DNA of 64,000 bases. It comes from Astragalus membranaceus (taxonomy: Eukaryota > Streptophyta > Magnoliopsida > Fabales > Fabaceae). Within the stretch, counting starts at the first letter, position 1. Every line of letters starts with the position of its first letter. Location: the NCBI GenBank assembly GCA_039519185.1, contig CM076848.1, forward strand, positions 119,574,656 to 119,638,655. The letters run 5' to 3'. The notes beneath the pieces were generated by a model, which worked only from the letters and a program-made list of their open reading frames with translations, made no database searches and was not told the DNA's origin. The translations under genes and the position numbers were made by a program. Below, piece after piece: positions 1-11,868 of this stretch.

Positions 1-1708
1 CAGAAAGGGGGACCCAAAATTCAGACAGAGAAAAACACACAGAAAATCGGAGAAAATCAGACACACAGACAGAAAATACAGAGAAATTCAGAGCAAAAAA
101 TTAGGGTTTTATGTTGAAACCCTAATCTCAACGCGTCAAAATTCAGAAGCAGCGGCAGTCAGCAGCAAAACAAAGGAAACAGTAACCAGCAAGCAAACAT
201 AAGGAGCATACCAGATGCTGGAATAAAGGTTGGTAACAATAAGTTTCGTTTTCCTTAATTTCGTACATAATAGGTTTGCAAAGAACTGTAATTGTTATTA
301 ATCTGAACTCAGTATCAAAACAATGTATATGAACTAAAGAAAATCAAGTAGGTTCAGTTTATGTTTTTTTAGTTAGAAATATTAACTGTGAATATTATTG
401 CTTGAAGTAGTTTAGGTTTTTTTATAAAAATTTCAAGAACAAATTAAGGCTCGACTTAGGACCGTGAACAAATAGAGCTAAGAAGACAACCACAAACAAA
501 TGAAATAGGTACTGGGTTTCAGAAGCCCTAAAACGAAATTAAGAAAGGAGAGCAAACAGAACAATGAGTTTTAGAATATCACAAACATTTCATTTTTAGT
601 TAAAAGAAATTAGGGTTTAGATTTAATCTGTTGTAGAAAAACGAAATTGAAAGAAAAAGGCAGAAGCAGGCATGAAAGAACCGAAGCAGGAGAGGAGAGA
701 AAGGGAAACAAAAAAAATAAATGATAAGGACCGAAGCCATACCTGTAATTCCGGCCACCGTCTCCTCCACGAGAATGTCTCTGTCACCGTCGCGAACCAC
801 CGCCACCACGTTCGGTCCAAGCCTCGCTGGTCACCATCGCCACCGTCACGACACCGCGCCCCCAGCATCTCAGTCACACCATCCCTCTTCTTCTCCACGC
901 ACGAATCCCAAACCAAGCGCTGTCGTCTCTCACCACGAACACCGTCATCGCCCCCTTTGCCACCGTAATGCTCCACTGTGCTCATTTCTTTCTCCCTCCT
1001 CGCCGTGTCTATCTCTCTCGCACCACCGTCTCTATCTTCGCGTTTCGTTCACTCTCCTTCTCTCTCTTTGTTCTGCGATTTTTCCTCTCTCTCTCTCTGT
1101 TCTGCGAAAATCACCACCTTCGTCGTCGCCGGAGACGACGCGAACCTCCACCATACGCCTCTCTCGCTCTCCGTTTTGCGTGGTGCGGCCGATAGGAAGG
1201 GGAAGTGAAAAGGATCAGGGTTGAGGGATTTGGTGCCATGGACAGCGCCGCAAGATTAGGGAATTTAGAAAATAGGGTTTGAGAGAGCGAGATTTGAGTG
1301 CGGCGCCGTGGGGAAGGGAGAGAGGAAGAATTTTTAGGGTTTGGAGTATTTTGGTAGAGCTGCGGCGCAGCTAGCTGAAGAAGAGGATTTGAAACAGATT
1401 AGGTTTTCTGAGTTTGTTTCCTTTTATACCTCCATCTGTTTGTTTATTTTATTTAAAATTAAAAAAATCAGATTTAGTAATTGCACCCCCCAATTTTCGA
1501 TTGCATAGCCCCCCCATTTTTCGCAAGCCTTTTTTTTGTTTTTTTTTACGCGGACTGGATCTAAAAAAAAACAAGCTGGGCCTTATTAACTGCACCCCCT
1601 TTTAAAATACAACCACTCTTATTGATCACACCCCCGTTTTACCATTTCACCCCCTTTTCTCGTTTTTTTATTTAATTTAATTCTCTTCAAGACAAAATAT
1701 TTTCTCAT

Positions 1709-1965
1709 AAATTAAAAACTTTGTTAATAGTCTTGTGAAGCCTTTGCTTGCATGATTATTAACAACGAGGTACTAGTGGTGATCACTTGGAGCCTTTGCT
1801 CAATTGATCATCATGAATGCCTAATTTTCCTAAAAATTTTCACTAAATCAAAAAACTTTGTTAGTGGTCTTGCGAAGCCTTTGCTTGCGTGATTATTAAC
1901 AATGGAGTGCTAATGGTGGTCACTTGGAGCCTTTGCTCAATTGATCATCATGAAAGCTCAATTCT
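1709..1965. repeat. ~140-bp direct repeat inside Ogre-like LTR
   Basis: Two imperfect head-to-tail copies share AAAACTTTGTTA, GAAGCCTTTGCTTGC, GATTATTAACAA, CACTTGGAGCCTTTGCTC and AATTGATCATCATGAA. The same pair occurs in the other LTR copy near 55335-55590. Confidence 0.8.
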
Positions 1966-2003
1966 CACAATTAAACAAGTTAAAAAACAAAAACCGTTTT
2001 CCA

Positions 2004-2552
2004 AACACAGAAGAACTACGTAGCTTTGAATTCTCCATCGCACCAGGAGATACGTAGGAGCGGGTCACATCCCGTCAAGCATAACAAATAAAAATCATTT
2101 TCACAATAAGTTTTCAACAATTATTTTCAAAAGAACCTAGAACTACGTCGCCTTTGATTCTCCACCCGGAGATACGTAGGAGCAGGGCCACGCTCCTGTC
2201 AAGCGCAAAAATAAATAATTTCTAAAATTAAAGAATATACAAACAGATCTCCTTCATTTTAAAAGCAAAAATCTTATTTTCAAGGTAGGGGATTAAGTCG
2301 GTCGTACGGCCGGGTTAATCATCGTTTTAAGATAAGTGAACTGTGGCCCCTCAGAGCCCCAGCGCTCCTTCAGCCCTCAGTGGCCCTTCAGACCCCCAGT
2401 GGTCCTCCAACACAGATCACACAGTCCTAAAACCCCTACATTAAAAAAAAACACCAACCCACAAACATTTTCTACACAGAAGAACTACGTAGCTTTGAGT
2501 TCTCCATCGCACCGGGAGATACGTAGGAGCGGGCCATGTCCCGTCAAGCGTT
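2004..2552. repeat. Three copies of an ACGTA hairpin-like module
   Basis: Copies lie near 2010-2083, 2150-2208 and 2480-2552. Each has GAACTACGT, then TTTGA-TTCTCC, then GATACGTAGGAGC and a final CCCGTCAAGC or TGTCAAGC. TACGTA occurs inverted around the middle, so each module could fold. The other LTR has the same set near 55635-56173, and a fourth, diverged type sits in the internal region near 57646-57704. Tat-lineage LTRs of many plants carry a similar ACTACG...GATACGTAGG block (family knowledge, from memory). Confidence 0.7.
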
Positions 2553-2902
2553 TTTTCTAAAAAACCACTTTTCCCCCTTTTTTTCATAATAAATAAAGAT
2601 TTTCCTAAAGAGTTTTTTCAATGAGAAGTAGAGAGGCAAAACTAAGTATTTTCAAATCAACACACTAAAACCACACATTTAATTAAAGGTTCCCTCTCAG
2701 TAGAGAGGACGTGTGGGGTGCTAACACCTTCCCTGCGTGTAACCGACCCCCGAACCCTATTCTCTAGTTTCGCAAGACCAATCGCTTTCCAAAAAAGGTT
2801 TTCCTAATATTTTCCTTAATAAATATTGGTGGCGGCTTCATTATCTTAGGAAAAGTTGTGAACGAGGAAGGTTCTCCCTCGGGGACTTTTTCGGGCGCAA
2901 CA

Positions 2903-5326
2903 GGAAGCATGTCAGTGACAGAGTATGCTGCCAAGTTCACTGAATTGGCTAAGTTTTACCCCCACTATGCTGATGCTGATTCTGAATTTTCAAAGTGTAT
3001 AAAGTTTGAGAATGGACTGAGGGCTGATATAAAGAAAGCTATAGGGTACCAGAAGATTCGGGTATTCGCTGATTTGATTGACAGTTGCAGGATATATGAA
3101 GATGATAGTAATGCTCACTCCAAGGTCATGAGAGATCAGAGGGGTAAATTTCAGAACCGGGGTAAGCCATATGAGGTTCAGGCTGGCAAGGGTAAGCAGA
3201 GGTATGCTGATAATAAGAAAACAAGTGGGGGAGATGCCCCTGCGAAGGTTGTGTGCTACAGATGTGGCAAGCCGGGTCATAAGAGTTTTGACTGCTCGGA
3301 TAATAAATGTTTCAAGTGCGGTAAAGAAGGTCATGTGGCTGTGAAATGTGAGAAAAGGGATGTGGTGTGCTACAACTGTGGGGAAGCAGGTCATATTAGT
3401 ACCAAGTGTACTAAGCCGAAGAAAGAGAAGTCCCATGGAAAAGTGTTTGCTCTCGCAGGATCAGAGGATACTAATGAGATTAGAGGTACATGTTTTATTA
3501 ATGGTATTCCTTTGATTGCTATTATTGATACTGGTGCTACGCATTCATTTATTGCTGCTTTGTGTGCTGACAAATTGGACCTTGTTTTATCTTCTATGAT
3601 GAGGGAGATGGTTATTGACACTCCAGCTAAGGGTTCAGTAACTACCTCTCTTGTGTGTGCTAAGTGCCCTCTGTCAATCTTCGGCAGAGATTTTCTTGTT
3701 GATCTTATTTGTTTGCCGTTGGGAGGGTTGGATGTCATTCTTGGTATGGACTGGTTAGTATATAACCATGTCCATATTAATTGTTCCCGAAGGTCTGTGA
3801 GTTTCTTTCCTCCCGAGGAAGAAGAATCCGTTTTGTTGCCTGCTGGTCATTTGCATAAGGTAGTGAAGGAAGGAGTTCATCTGTTTGCTTTGATGGCGTC
3901 ATTGTCTGCTGAGAATCAGGCAATCATTGAAAGGGTTCAAGTAGTGTGTGAGTTACCTGAAGTGTTCCTGGATGAAATTCCAAGTGTTCCGCCAGAGAGG
4001 GAGGTTGAGTTTGCTATTGATCTTATACCTGGTACTAGGCCTGTGTCTATGGCACCGTACCGAATGTCAGCCTCAGAGTTGTCTGAATTGAAAAAGCAAT
4101 TAGAAGATCTACTTGAGAAGAAATTTCTAAGGCCAAGTGTGTCACCGTGGGGTGCTCCGGTATTGTTAGTGAAAAAGAAGGACGGGAGTATGAGACTTTG
4201 TGTCGATTATAGGCAATTGAACAAAGTGACAATAAAGAACAGGTATCCGCTTCCCAGAATTGATGATCTGATGGACCAGTTGGTAGGTGCTAAGGTGTTT
4301 AGTAAAATCGATTTGAGGTCGGGTTATCACCAGATCAAGGTAAAGGATGAAGACATTCAGAAAACCGCTTTCAGAACGAGATATGGGCACTATGAGTATT
4401 CTGTGATGCCGTTTGGTGTTACCAACGCGCCGGGTGTGTTTATGGAGTACATGAATCGTACTTTTCATAGTTACTTGGATCGGTTTGTAGTTGTGTTTAT
4501 TGACGACATTCTGGTGTATTCTAAAACAGAAGAGGAACACGCAGAACATTTGAGGTTAGTGCTAGAAGTGTTGAAGGAAAAGAAATTATATGCAAAATTG
4601 TCTAAGTGTGAGTTCTGGTTGAATGAAGTAGGTTTCCTTGGTCATATTATCTCTGGTAATGGTATAGCTGTGGACCCAGCCAAGGTTGATGCTGTGTCGC
4701 AATGGGAGAGCCCGAAGTCAGTTACAGAAATTAGAAGCTTCTTGGGATTAGCTGGTTATTACAGGAGATTTATTGAAGGTTTCTCGAAGTTGGCACTTCC
4801 GTTGACTCAATTGACATGTAAGGGAAAAGCTTTTGTGTGGGATGCACGCTGTGAGGAGAGCTTCAATGAGTTGAAGAAGAGGTTGACCACATCGCCCGTT
4901 TTGACTTTTCCTGTTCCGGATCGACCGTTTGTAGTATATTGCGATGCTTCTAAGATGGGTTTAGGAGGTGTATTAATGCAAGAGGGTAAGGTAGTAGCTT
5001 ATGCGTCCAGACAGTTGAGGACCCATGAGAAGAACTACCCTACTCATGATTTGGAGCTAGCTGCAATTGTGTTTGTGCTGAAAATTTGGAGGCACTATCT
5101 GTATGGTACTAGATTTGAAGCGTTTAGTGATCATAAGAGTTTGAAATACTTATTCGATCAGAAGGAGCTGAATATGAGACAGAGACGTTGGTTAGAATTG
5201 CTGAAGGATTATGATTTCGGCTTGAACTATCACCCCGGCAAAGCTAATGTCGTGGCTGATGCTTTAAGTCGGAAGAGTTTGCATATGTCGGCTATGATGG
5301 TGAAGGAATTAGAGTTGATTGAGTAG
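2903..5326 (+). pseudogene. gag-pol: TekA-1 gag (3' part), protease, RT and RNase H
   Basis: This is the downstream part of a Tekay/Del chromovirus polyprotein. Its first ~139 gag codons are at 52540-52955, separated by the Ogre-1 LTR insertion. In order: end of the capsid-like gag domain, three CCHC zinc knuckles (about 3250-3420; CYRCGKPGHKSFDC is the first), aspartic protease with DTGA near 3527-3538, RT with FIDD near 4494-4508, and RNase H beginning YCDAS near 4940. The frame stays open until a TAG at 5324-5326; the homologous TekA-2 frame has Gln there, so this is a nonsense mutation in the RNase H-integrase linker. An apparent start upstream of 2903 would use LTR sequence as N-terminus and is not the native start. 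The flank repeats GGAAG at 2903-2907. Confidence 0.9.
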
Positions 5327-6856
5327 TTTCGGGACATGAGTCTGGTTTGTGAAGTGACACCGCAGAGTGTCAGATTGGGAATGTTGAAGATTGGCAATGA
5401 ATTTTTGGTTAGTGTTCGAGAAGCCCAAAAGTCAGATGTAAAGTTGGTAGACTTGTTAGTTGTGAATGATCAAGCTGTGAATGGAGATTTCAAGTTAGAT
5501 TCCCACGGTGTATTGAGATTCAGAGATAGGATCTGCATTCCTGATGATGCTGAGATGAAGCGAATGATTCTTGAGGAGAGCCATAGGAGCAAGTTGAGTA
5601 TTCATCCAGGGGCTACGAAGATGTACCAAGATTTGAAGAAAATGTTCTGGTGGCCTGGTATGAAGAAGGATGTGGCACGGTTTGTGTATTCTTGTCTGAC
5701 TTGTCAGAAGTCTAAGATTGAGCTTCAGAAGCCTGCGGGGTTGATGCAACCATTGGAGATTCCGGAATGGAAATGGGATAGCATTTCCATGGATTTTGTG
5801 ACTGGTTTGCCAAATACAGTGAGAGGGTTTGATGCTATATGGGTGGTAGTGGACAGGTTGTCAAAGTCTGCTCATTTCTTACCAATTAATATGACTTATC
5901 CAGTTCCAAAGTTGGCAGAGATCTATATCAAGACAGTTGTGAAGTTGCATGGCGTTCCGCTTAGTATTGTATCTGATAGAGATCCAAGATTCACATCTGA
6001 ATTTTGGAAAAGTTTGCAAGAAGCTTTGGGTTCTAAGTTGAGGTTGAGCTCCGCTTATCATCCGCAGACGGATGGTCAGACGGAGAGGACTATTCAGTCG
6101 TTAGAGGACTTGTTGAGAGCATGTGTTCTTGAGCAGGGAGGTTCATGGGATTCTCATCTTCCGTTGATAGAGTTCACCTACAACAACAGTTTTCATTCTA
6201 GTATTGGTATGGCACCGTTTGAGGCTTTGTATGGTCGGAGATGTAGGACTCCGTTGTGTTGGTATGAATCTGGGGAGAGTGCAGTGTTGGGGCCTGAAAT
6301 TGTGCGAGAAACAACTGAGAAGGTAAAATTAATCCGTGAGAAGATGAAAGCGTCGCAGAGTCGACAAAAGAGCTATCATGATAAGAGAAGGAAGGATTTA
6401 GAGTTTCAGGCCGGTGATCATGTGTTCCTGAGAGTCACTCCGGTGACTGGTGTTGGGCGTGCCTTGAAATCAAAGAAGTTAACTCCCCGTTTCATTGGTC
6501 CGTATCAGATTACGGAGAGAGTGGGAAGTGTTGCCTATAGGGTGGCCTTGCCGCCTAATCTTTCGAACTTGCATGACGTGTTTCACGTGTCACAGCTTCG
6601 AAAGTATGTTCCGGACCCATCTCATGTGATTCAGATGGATGAAGTAGAGGTGCGGGATAATCTCACTGTGGAGACTATGCCTGTGCGGATTGAAGATAGA
6701 GAAGTGAAGACTCTGAGAGGGAAAGAAATTCCTTTGGTGAAAGTGGTGTGGTTAGGAGCTGCTGGTGAGAGTGTGACTTGGGAGCTGGAGAGCAAGATGC
6801 GGGAAGCATATCCGGAGTTGTTTAATTCGGGTAATTTCGAGGACGAAATATTCTAA
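5327..6856 (+). pseudogene. gag-pol: TekA-1 integrase and chromodomain-like tail
   Basis: This continues the same frame after the TAG at 5324. It encodes integrase: the HHCC zinc region at about 5580-5715 (HPGATKMY ... CLTCQKSK), then the catalytic Asp in MDFVTGLP near 5790, Asp in SDRDPRFTSEFW near 5970, and Glu in TERTIQSLEDLLR near 6083. A GPY/F-type module follows near 6495. The end, with PLVKVVW ... TWELESKMREAYPELF, resembles the degenerate chromodomain of the Tekay/Del clade, which in that family is thought to guide insertion into heterochromatin. The stop is at 6854-6856, overlapping the polypurine tract. Without readthrough of the upstream TAG, integrase would not be made from this copy. 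Confidence 0.9.
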
Positions 6857-6868
6857 GTGGGGGAGAGT
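6854..6868 (+). other. TekA-1 polypurine tract
   Basis: TAAGTGGGGGAGAGT lies directly before the LTR start TGTAACG and overlaps the pol stop codon. All Tekay-type copies here share this arrangement. It would prime plus-strand DNA synthesis. Confidence 0.88.
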
Positions 6869-8059
6869 TGTAACGCCCCAAAATAATTTAATTATTTATT
6901 TAATTAAGTTATTTAAGGCTTACAATATTTATTCAAGGTTTAATTATTTTATTTTATTTATTAGGAGGTGTTGTCACGAATTGAGTGGTGCGAGCAAGGG
7001 CCCGTGATCCACAATTAGGCCCGTGGCCCATTACCTTGTCAAAGAATTCGACTCACAAGGGGTCTTAGAGTTAGTTTTCATTTTTACTCTATTGTGAAGA
7101 GAAGGAAAAAGAAACGTAAAAGAGAGAGTGAGAAGAGGAGAAGTGTGAAGTGAAGGGGAGAAGAAGAGAAAGGGGGGCGAATCACTCAAGAGGAGGAAGA
7201 GCTTGATTGGAGTCTTGCATTTTTCTTTGGAGCTTTGCGAGCAATTCGACTTCCATAAGGTTAGGGGGTCCTCTTTTTGTTTTTAATAATTTATGCGAAT
7301 TGGTGATGCTTAGGGTTAGGGTTCTAGGATAGTTTCCATGAATGAATTGTGATGTTGATGAGTAATTTATTGTATTGTGATGCTTGATGTTGAATTTCTA
7401 TGTTGAAAATCGCATGATTGATGTTTGGGTTGTTGCTAATGCGAATTGGATATCATATGTTTGAATATATGACTCATTGGTGCTTACTTGGTGAAATTGA
7501 GAATCATGGTGACACTTGAATCATATATATAATTGAGTATTTGGTGAATTGAATTTGGTGATTGAAAGTGAAAAATTCTGGTTTTGGAAGCCCCTAGGCG
7601 CCTTGGGCGCCATATGCATGTTGCTGGATTATCTGCCCTGCGCCTTAGTCATGGGCGCCAGGCGCCCAGCAGTGTGCCTGCGCCAGTTTCCCAAATTCTG
7701 TTGCCCCTGTGTTGCTGTTTCTGTGTCACTATGTTGCTGCGCCTGTTGCCCTGTGTTGCTGTGTTCTGTGTCACTGTGCTGCCAGTTTTGGCGCTAGGTG
7801 CTTGTGTCATGGGCGCCAAGGGCCCCAATGTTCTGGTGATGGTTTTGTAAAAATTGTTTTCAGGTTTTCATATTCAGGTAAAATGGCTCCTGCAAAATGA
7901 TTTTGGGCAACAAAAGAGTTGGATTGCGTGTTTTCACTAGGTGCCTAGTGCATGGGCGCCAAAAATGATGTTCAGTTTTTGACAAAATTTTCATTGGGTT
8001 TTCATGTTCTGAGCATTTGGCTCGTGTAAAATCAGTTTCGAAGGAAAATGAGTTTTGTT

Positions 8060-8310
8060 GCATGTTGGCCTTAGGCGCCTAGTGCCTGGGCGCCGTGTTG
8101 CTGTGCTGGGCGCAATGCGCCTATGCGCGCTGTTGCTCCCTGGACGCCGAGCGCCTATGCGCGTGTTGTTTTCCTGGGCGCCAAGCGCCTATGCGCGCTG
8201 TTGCTCCCTGGGCGCCGAGCGCCTATGCGCGCTGTTGCTCCCTGGGCGCCATGCGCCTATGCGTGTTGCCTTTCCTGGGCGCCAAGCGCCCATGCGCCGG
8301 TTTCCAGGAT
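8060..8310. repeat. GGCGCC-rich tract of the TekA LTR
   Basis: Degenerate short repeats built on the palindrome GGCGCC with GCGCCTATGCGCG and CCTGGGCGCC give a CpG-dense island in AT-rich surroundings. The equivalent tract is in every Tekay-type LTR of the window; positions are given in each LTR entry. Confidence 0.8.
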
Positions 8311-8599
8311 GTCTAAGTATTTTTCCTATTTTGTTTTTAATGTAACTTTTGACTCGGTTATCCAAATTTAACGGTTCAAAATGCGTTTCGAAGCTAATTT
8401 CAGTGTCTATCCAATTGCTCCAGTTTTATGCAAAAATAAATTATTTTACTGGTGTTTCTGGGCTGATGGTGTTCAAGTGTCCAAATGGCTATTTTTATCC
8501 ACTTTCCCTATGTCGTGTCAATATCCTAAATTGGTCTATTTGAATTGGTGTTGGTGTGAGTGGTAGGCTGAATTGGTGAGTGTGATAAGGTGAGATTGG

Positions 8600-8840
8600 T
8601 GAGCAGAGGCTTCGGCCTAATTTTAATTTGGTGAGCTGATTAATGTACTATGGTGAGATTATGAATTAAAATGGTGAATTGATTGGATTGTGGTGTGTTG
8701 TGATGCATTCCCATAGCATCTCATGAAACATGTGCATTATTGGTGAGCAGAGGCTACGGCCTAATTTTAATTGGTGAGCAGAGGCTTCGGCCTAGTTTTA
8801 TTTGGTGAGTAGAGGCTACGGCCTATTTGTATTTGGTGAC
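8600..8840 (+). repeat. ~33-bp repeats in TekA LTR
   Basis: Four or so copies of TTGGTGAGCAGAGGCT with A/T-CGGCCTA are separated by TTTTAATT-like AT runs; the spacing is irregular. The TekA-2 LTRs carry the same repeats in reverse (near 17480-17690, 34660-34875 and 41060-41275) with fewer copies. Confidence 0.7.
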
Positions 8841-9095
8841 GCATCCGACATGCATGTACCCGTGGAGTTTGGGTTGCATTTCATGCATAATCACATATCG
8901 TGTAGTGCTGCTTGGAAATAGAATGTTGATGTGATTGTTTCCATTGTTGTGAATTGGTGTGCCTGTTTCCTTTTTCCTATGCAGTGCTTAATTCCCATAT
9001 GTTATTAATTATGAAAAGAGACTCACCCTACTGCTTTTATGTTGCTTCTTATGTCGGCAACGTGCAGGTAATAACGAGTGAAGGATTCCTTTATG

Positions 9096-9100
9096 CCTTC
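9096..9100. repeat. Target duplication CCTTC, left of TekN array
   Basis: CCTTC directly precedes TGTAACACCCC and recurs at 52075-52079 directly after GGTGTTACA. Removing 9101-52079 makes the flanks read as one uninterrupted TekA LTR, as judged against the TekA-2 LTRs. Confidence 0.93.
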
Positions 9101-10009
9101 TGTAACACCCCTTTTTTACCCGGTAATTTTGTTTAATAAAAATATCAGAGTTTTCAAAATATAATTACACCTCAAGGGATGTCACACTTCAAATAACTCG
9201 CTTTTCGAAAACAGTCTTATAATAACTTCAAAACATCATTATCAATTAAATTACAACTTCGCATCCAAAATCCAACAGTTTAATCAGAAAAGGCATTACA
9301 ACTATGCCAGGCTTGCAACCCTAAAATCCAATAACCACAACAGTCATAATGACTTACACGACATTCATTCCCCTCCCTAGTGTTACATATCAGAGCATGA
9401 CGACTCTACTCAAGGAGTGAAGCTAAATGCCTTCACTAAGAATCACCTGCACGTTACCAACATGGGGGCAACATTCAAACAGGAAAGGGTGAGCATCATT
9501 TCAATCCATATAATAGAAAATATGATAAGTACTAATCCTGGGCCACGCACTAGAACAATCAGCATCCAAAAACACCAAATATCACGTCACAGTCATCATT
9601 CGCATCACTTACAATAACTCATCTCATGTCATGTAGATTTATGAAATGCAACCCACTCGCGGGTATATGCATGAAGGTACCTTTTCACAAAACGTCGCTT
9701 AGCCCTTAAGGCCTCATCGTCACTTAGCCACTCAGGCCCCGAAAACGTCACTAGGTTTATGCATATGGGCATGAGACACTATGATATGCACCACTCACAA
9801 TACACAAACACACAATTATTCAATTCATGGTCAACTATGTGACCCGTCACTTACCGGTTTGCTCGCAAAGAGCACAGCAACTGTCAAATCCACAATCAGC
9901 ACACAACGTCACTAGGCCATTTAGACCTTAACATCACTTAGCCCTTCGGACCTCAAAACGTCACTGGGTTTTCATCGTCACTTACACATAATTATCAATC
10001 AACTCAAAT

Positions 10010-10390
10010 AATAGCCACTGAGGGCAAAACGTCATTTTCACGTCACTATAATAATAATAACCACAAAGGGCAGAACAGTCATTTACACATCACTATAATT
10101 AACAACAGCCACTAAGGGCGGAACAGTCATTTACACATCATTATATATAATAATCACCACAAAGGGCAGAACAGGCTTTTACACGTCATTATAATTATTA
10201 TTAGCCACCAAGGGCAAAACAGACTTTTACACGTCATTACAATTATTATTAGCCACCAAGGGCAAAACAGACTTTCACACGGTATAACTAATAATAAATA
10301 GCCACTAAGGGCGAAACAGTCATTTAACTAGCCACCAAGGGCATCCTCGTCATTTACACATCATTATCATTAACTTTGGCCACTAGGGGC
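10010..10390 (-). repeat. ~48-bp tandem repeats in TekN LTR1
   Basis: About eight imperfect units contain GCCAC(T/C)AAGGGC(A/G)(A/G)AACAG, then TCATTTACAC or CTTTTACACG, then TCATTATAATTATTATTA. The same array is in LTR2 (about 27185-27580) and LTR3 (about 50000-50400). TekB LTRs have only about three units (for example 12810-12970). Confidence 0.8.
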
Positions 10391-10679
10391 AAAACAGTCA
10401 TTTTGACACTACCACGTTAAAACTGTTGTTTATACACCAAAAGGGGTTTTTAAGGAACTCCATGTCAATTTTCAATGTCACTGGGACGATCACCGGGGTC
10501 AGCCACTTGGGCGCCCACAAACAGTCAGAAAAATAACAATTTTTCATTTCAAAAATTGGACCCATAGATAGACAACGTAAAAAGCTTCACGACACTTTTC
10601 GAATCGCTCAAAACGGACGTCTGAGTCAAAAGTTATGCTAAAAATAAGTTTGGGAAAAATCAAGCAACATCCTGGAAAT

Positions 10680-10990
10680 AGGCGCCTTAGGCGCCCAGGC
10701 AACCAGGCAACACGCGCACTGGCGCCCAGCGCCCAGGCGTGCAACACAACGCACACACACAACACAACGGGCGCTCAGCGCCCAGCGCCTGGCGCCCAGC
10801 GCCTTGGCGCAACACGCAGCAACACACATGGGCGCTCAGCGCCCAGCGCCTGGCGCCCTGCGCCTTGGCGCAACACACACACACACGCTTGGGCGCTCAG
10901 CGCCCAGCGCCCAGCCACACAGGAAAATTTGGCAACACACAGCAACCCACACAAGCCACAGGCGCCCAGCACAGGCACTTGGCGCCCAGA
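10680..10990. repeat. GGCGCC-rich tract, TekN LTR1
   Basis: Runs of GGCGCCCAGCGCCCAGCGCC and CGCCTTGGCGCAACAC-like units. Counterparts are at 27845-28175 and 50670-51000; those carry one extra ~20-bp unit. Confidence 0.82.
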
Positions 10991-11868
10991 AAACAGCAAC
11001 AACAAACCCAGAATTTTTCCAACAACTCTTCAACACTAAAAACCAAAAATCACCATTTTTCCAACAATTTTCCAAGACACTAAAAACTGATTTTTAACAA
11101 TTTAACTCATCAAAATCTTATATTTTTCAACACTCAAAATAACACTTAGTTTAGTCAATTAACAAAATTCCTTTGAGCACCATTATCACATCACCTTGGC
11201 ACCTAGGCGCCTATGCACACATTCATCCAATATTGCGAACAACAAAAACAATCCATCATACCAAATTTCAGTTTCATGGATACTCAAAGGCCACAAGTCA
11301 TCAAACGACGCATAGGTCGCAATTACCTCAATGATTATAATTCCAACAATTCAATTCGCATCCATATATAAAACGCAACAAATCAATTCGCATACACATA
11401 CACCAAAACTCAACCATTCAATTCGCATACATATATATATAAAGCCCAACATCAACAATGCATCAAGAACACATCAAGAATTCACGCATGCATCAATTCG
11501 CATATACTCATAACAAACATATATGAAAGTTATCATCAAGAACATCAAGAAACGCAAAAGAACATCAAGAACATCATGGATCTAGTGGAAACCTTAGATC
11601 TAGGACCTATCATATGATTTATTAGATAGAATGATAGAGCTCCCCTAACCTTTTCAAGAAGAAGAATTCGATGCCCTAGGAGAAGTCACCTACAGAGCCA
11701 CAGCAACAACGGAGATCCTTTCCTCTTGATCTTCGAATCCTCTTCTCCTTCTCCTCTTGGCCGCCCCCTTGCTCTCTCTCTCTTTCTCACGCTCCTCTCT
11801 TTCTCTCTTCCTTTCTCTTTCAATTTCGCAACAATAGCCAAAACCCTAACCCTCAATTGGCTTGCCCC

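Larger units (their letters stand above)
1..2902 (+). mobile_element. Ogre/Tat-like LTR, right-hand 2.9 kb
   Basis: This stretch matches 53625-56524 almost base for base and ends ...GCGCAACA, followed at once by the GGAAG target duplication and TekA-1 gag. It is therefore the 3' end of an Ogre-1 LTR inserted in gag. Its 3' part, with the GTGGGGTGCTAACACC and CGTAACCGACCCCCGAACCC segments, is typical of Tat/Ogre LTRs (family knowledge). Inside are a pyrimidine-rich stretch around 960-1110, C-rich A/T blocks at 1480-1660, two copies of a ~140-bp repeat (about 1709-1850 and 1852-1965), and three copies of an ACGTA module (see separate entry). No protein-coding gene is seen; short Ser/His/Arg-rich open frames at 600-1224 are not convincing. 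The left end of the LTR lies outside the window. Confidence 0.85.
6869..9100 (+). mobile_element. TekA-1 LTR, left part (split by TekN array)
   Basis: The LTR begins TGTAACGCCCC right after the polypurine tract and stops at 9100, where the TekN array begins; it resumes at 52080. It opens with an AT-rich ~110 bp, has a GA-rich purine tract at about 7090-7200, then AAGGTTAGGGG near 7256. A GGCGCC-rich tract lies at about 8060-8310, and ~33-bp repeats containing GCAGAGGCT(A/T)CGGCCTA lie at about 8600-8840. A CAG/GTAATA donor-like site is at 9067/9068. Small Cys/Ala-rich open frames in the GGCGCC tract have no credible protein signature. Confidence 0.88.

Noticed and set aside
600..1224. Ser/Thr/His/Arg-rich open frames in the Ogre-like LTR, also at 54224-54832
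   Set aside because: Several overlapping frames on both strands follow from a C-rich sequence; small indels between the two LTR copies change the frames, so there is no coding constraint.
2858..2902. Apparent start of the TekA-1 gag frame at 2858
   Set aside because: These codons lie in the Ogre LTR and start at a non-ATG codon; native gag begins at a site like 52540.
11845..11862. AACCCTAACCCTC as telomere-like repeat
   Set aside because: Only two imperfect units, present in each TekN LTR as part of the LTR.
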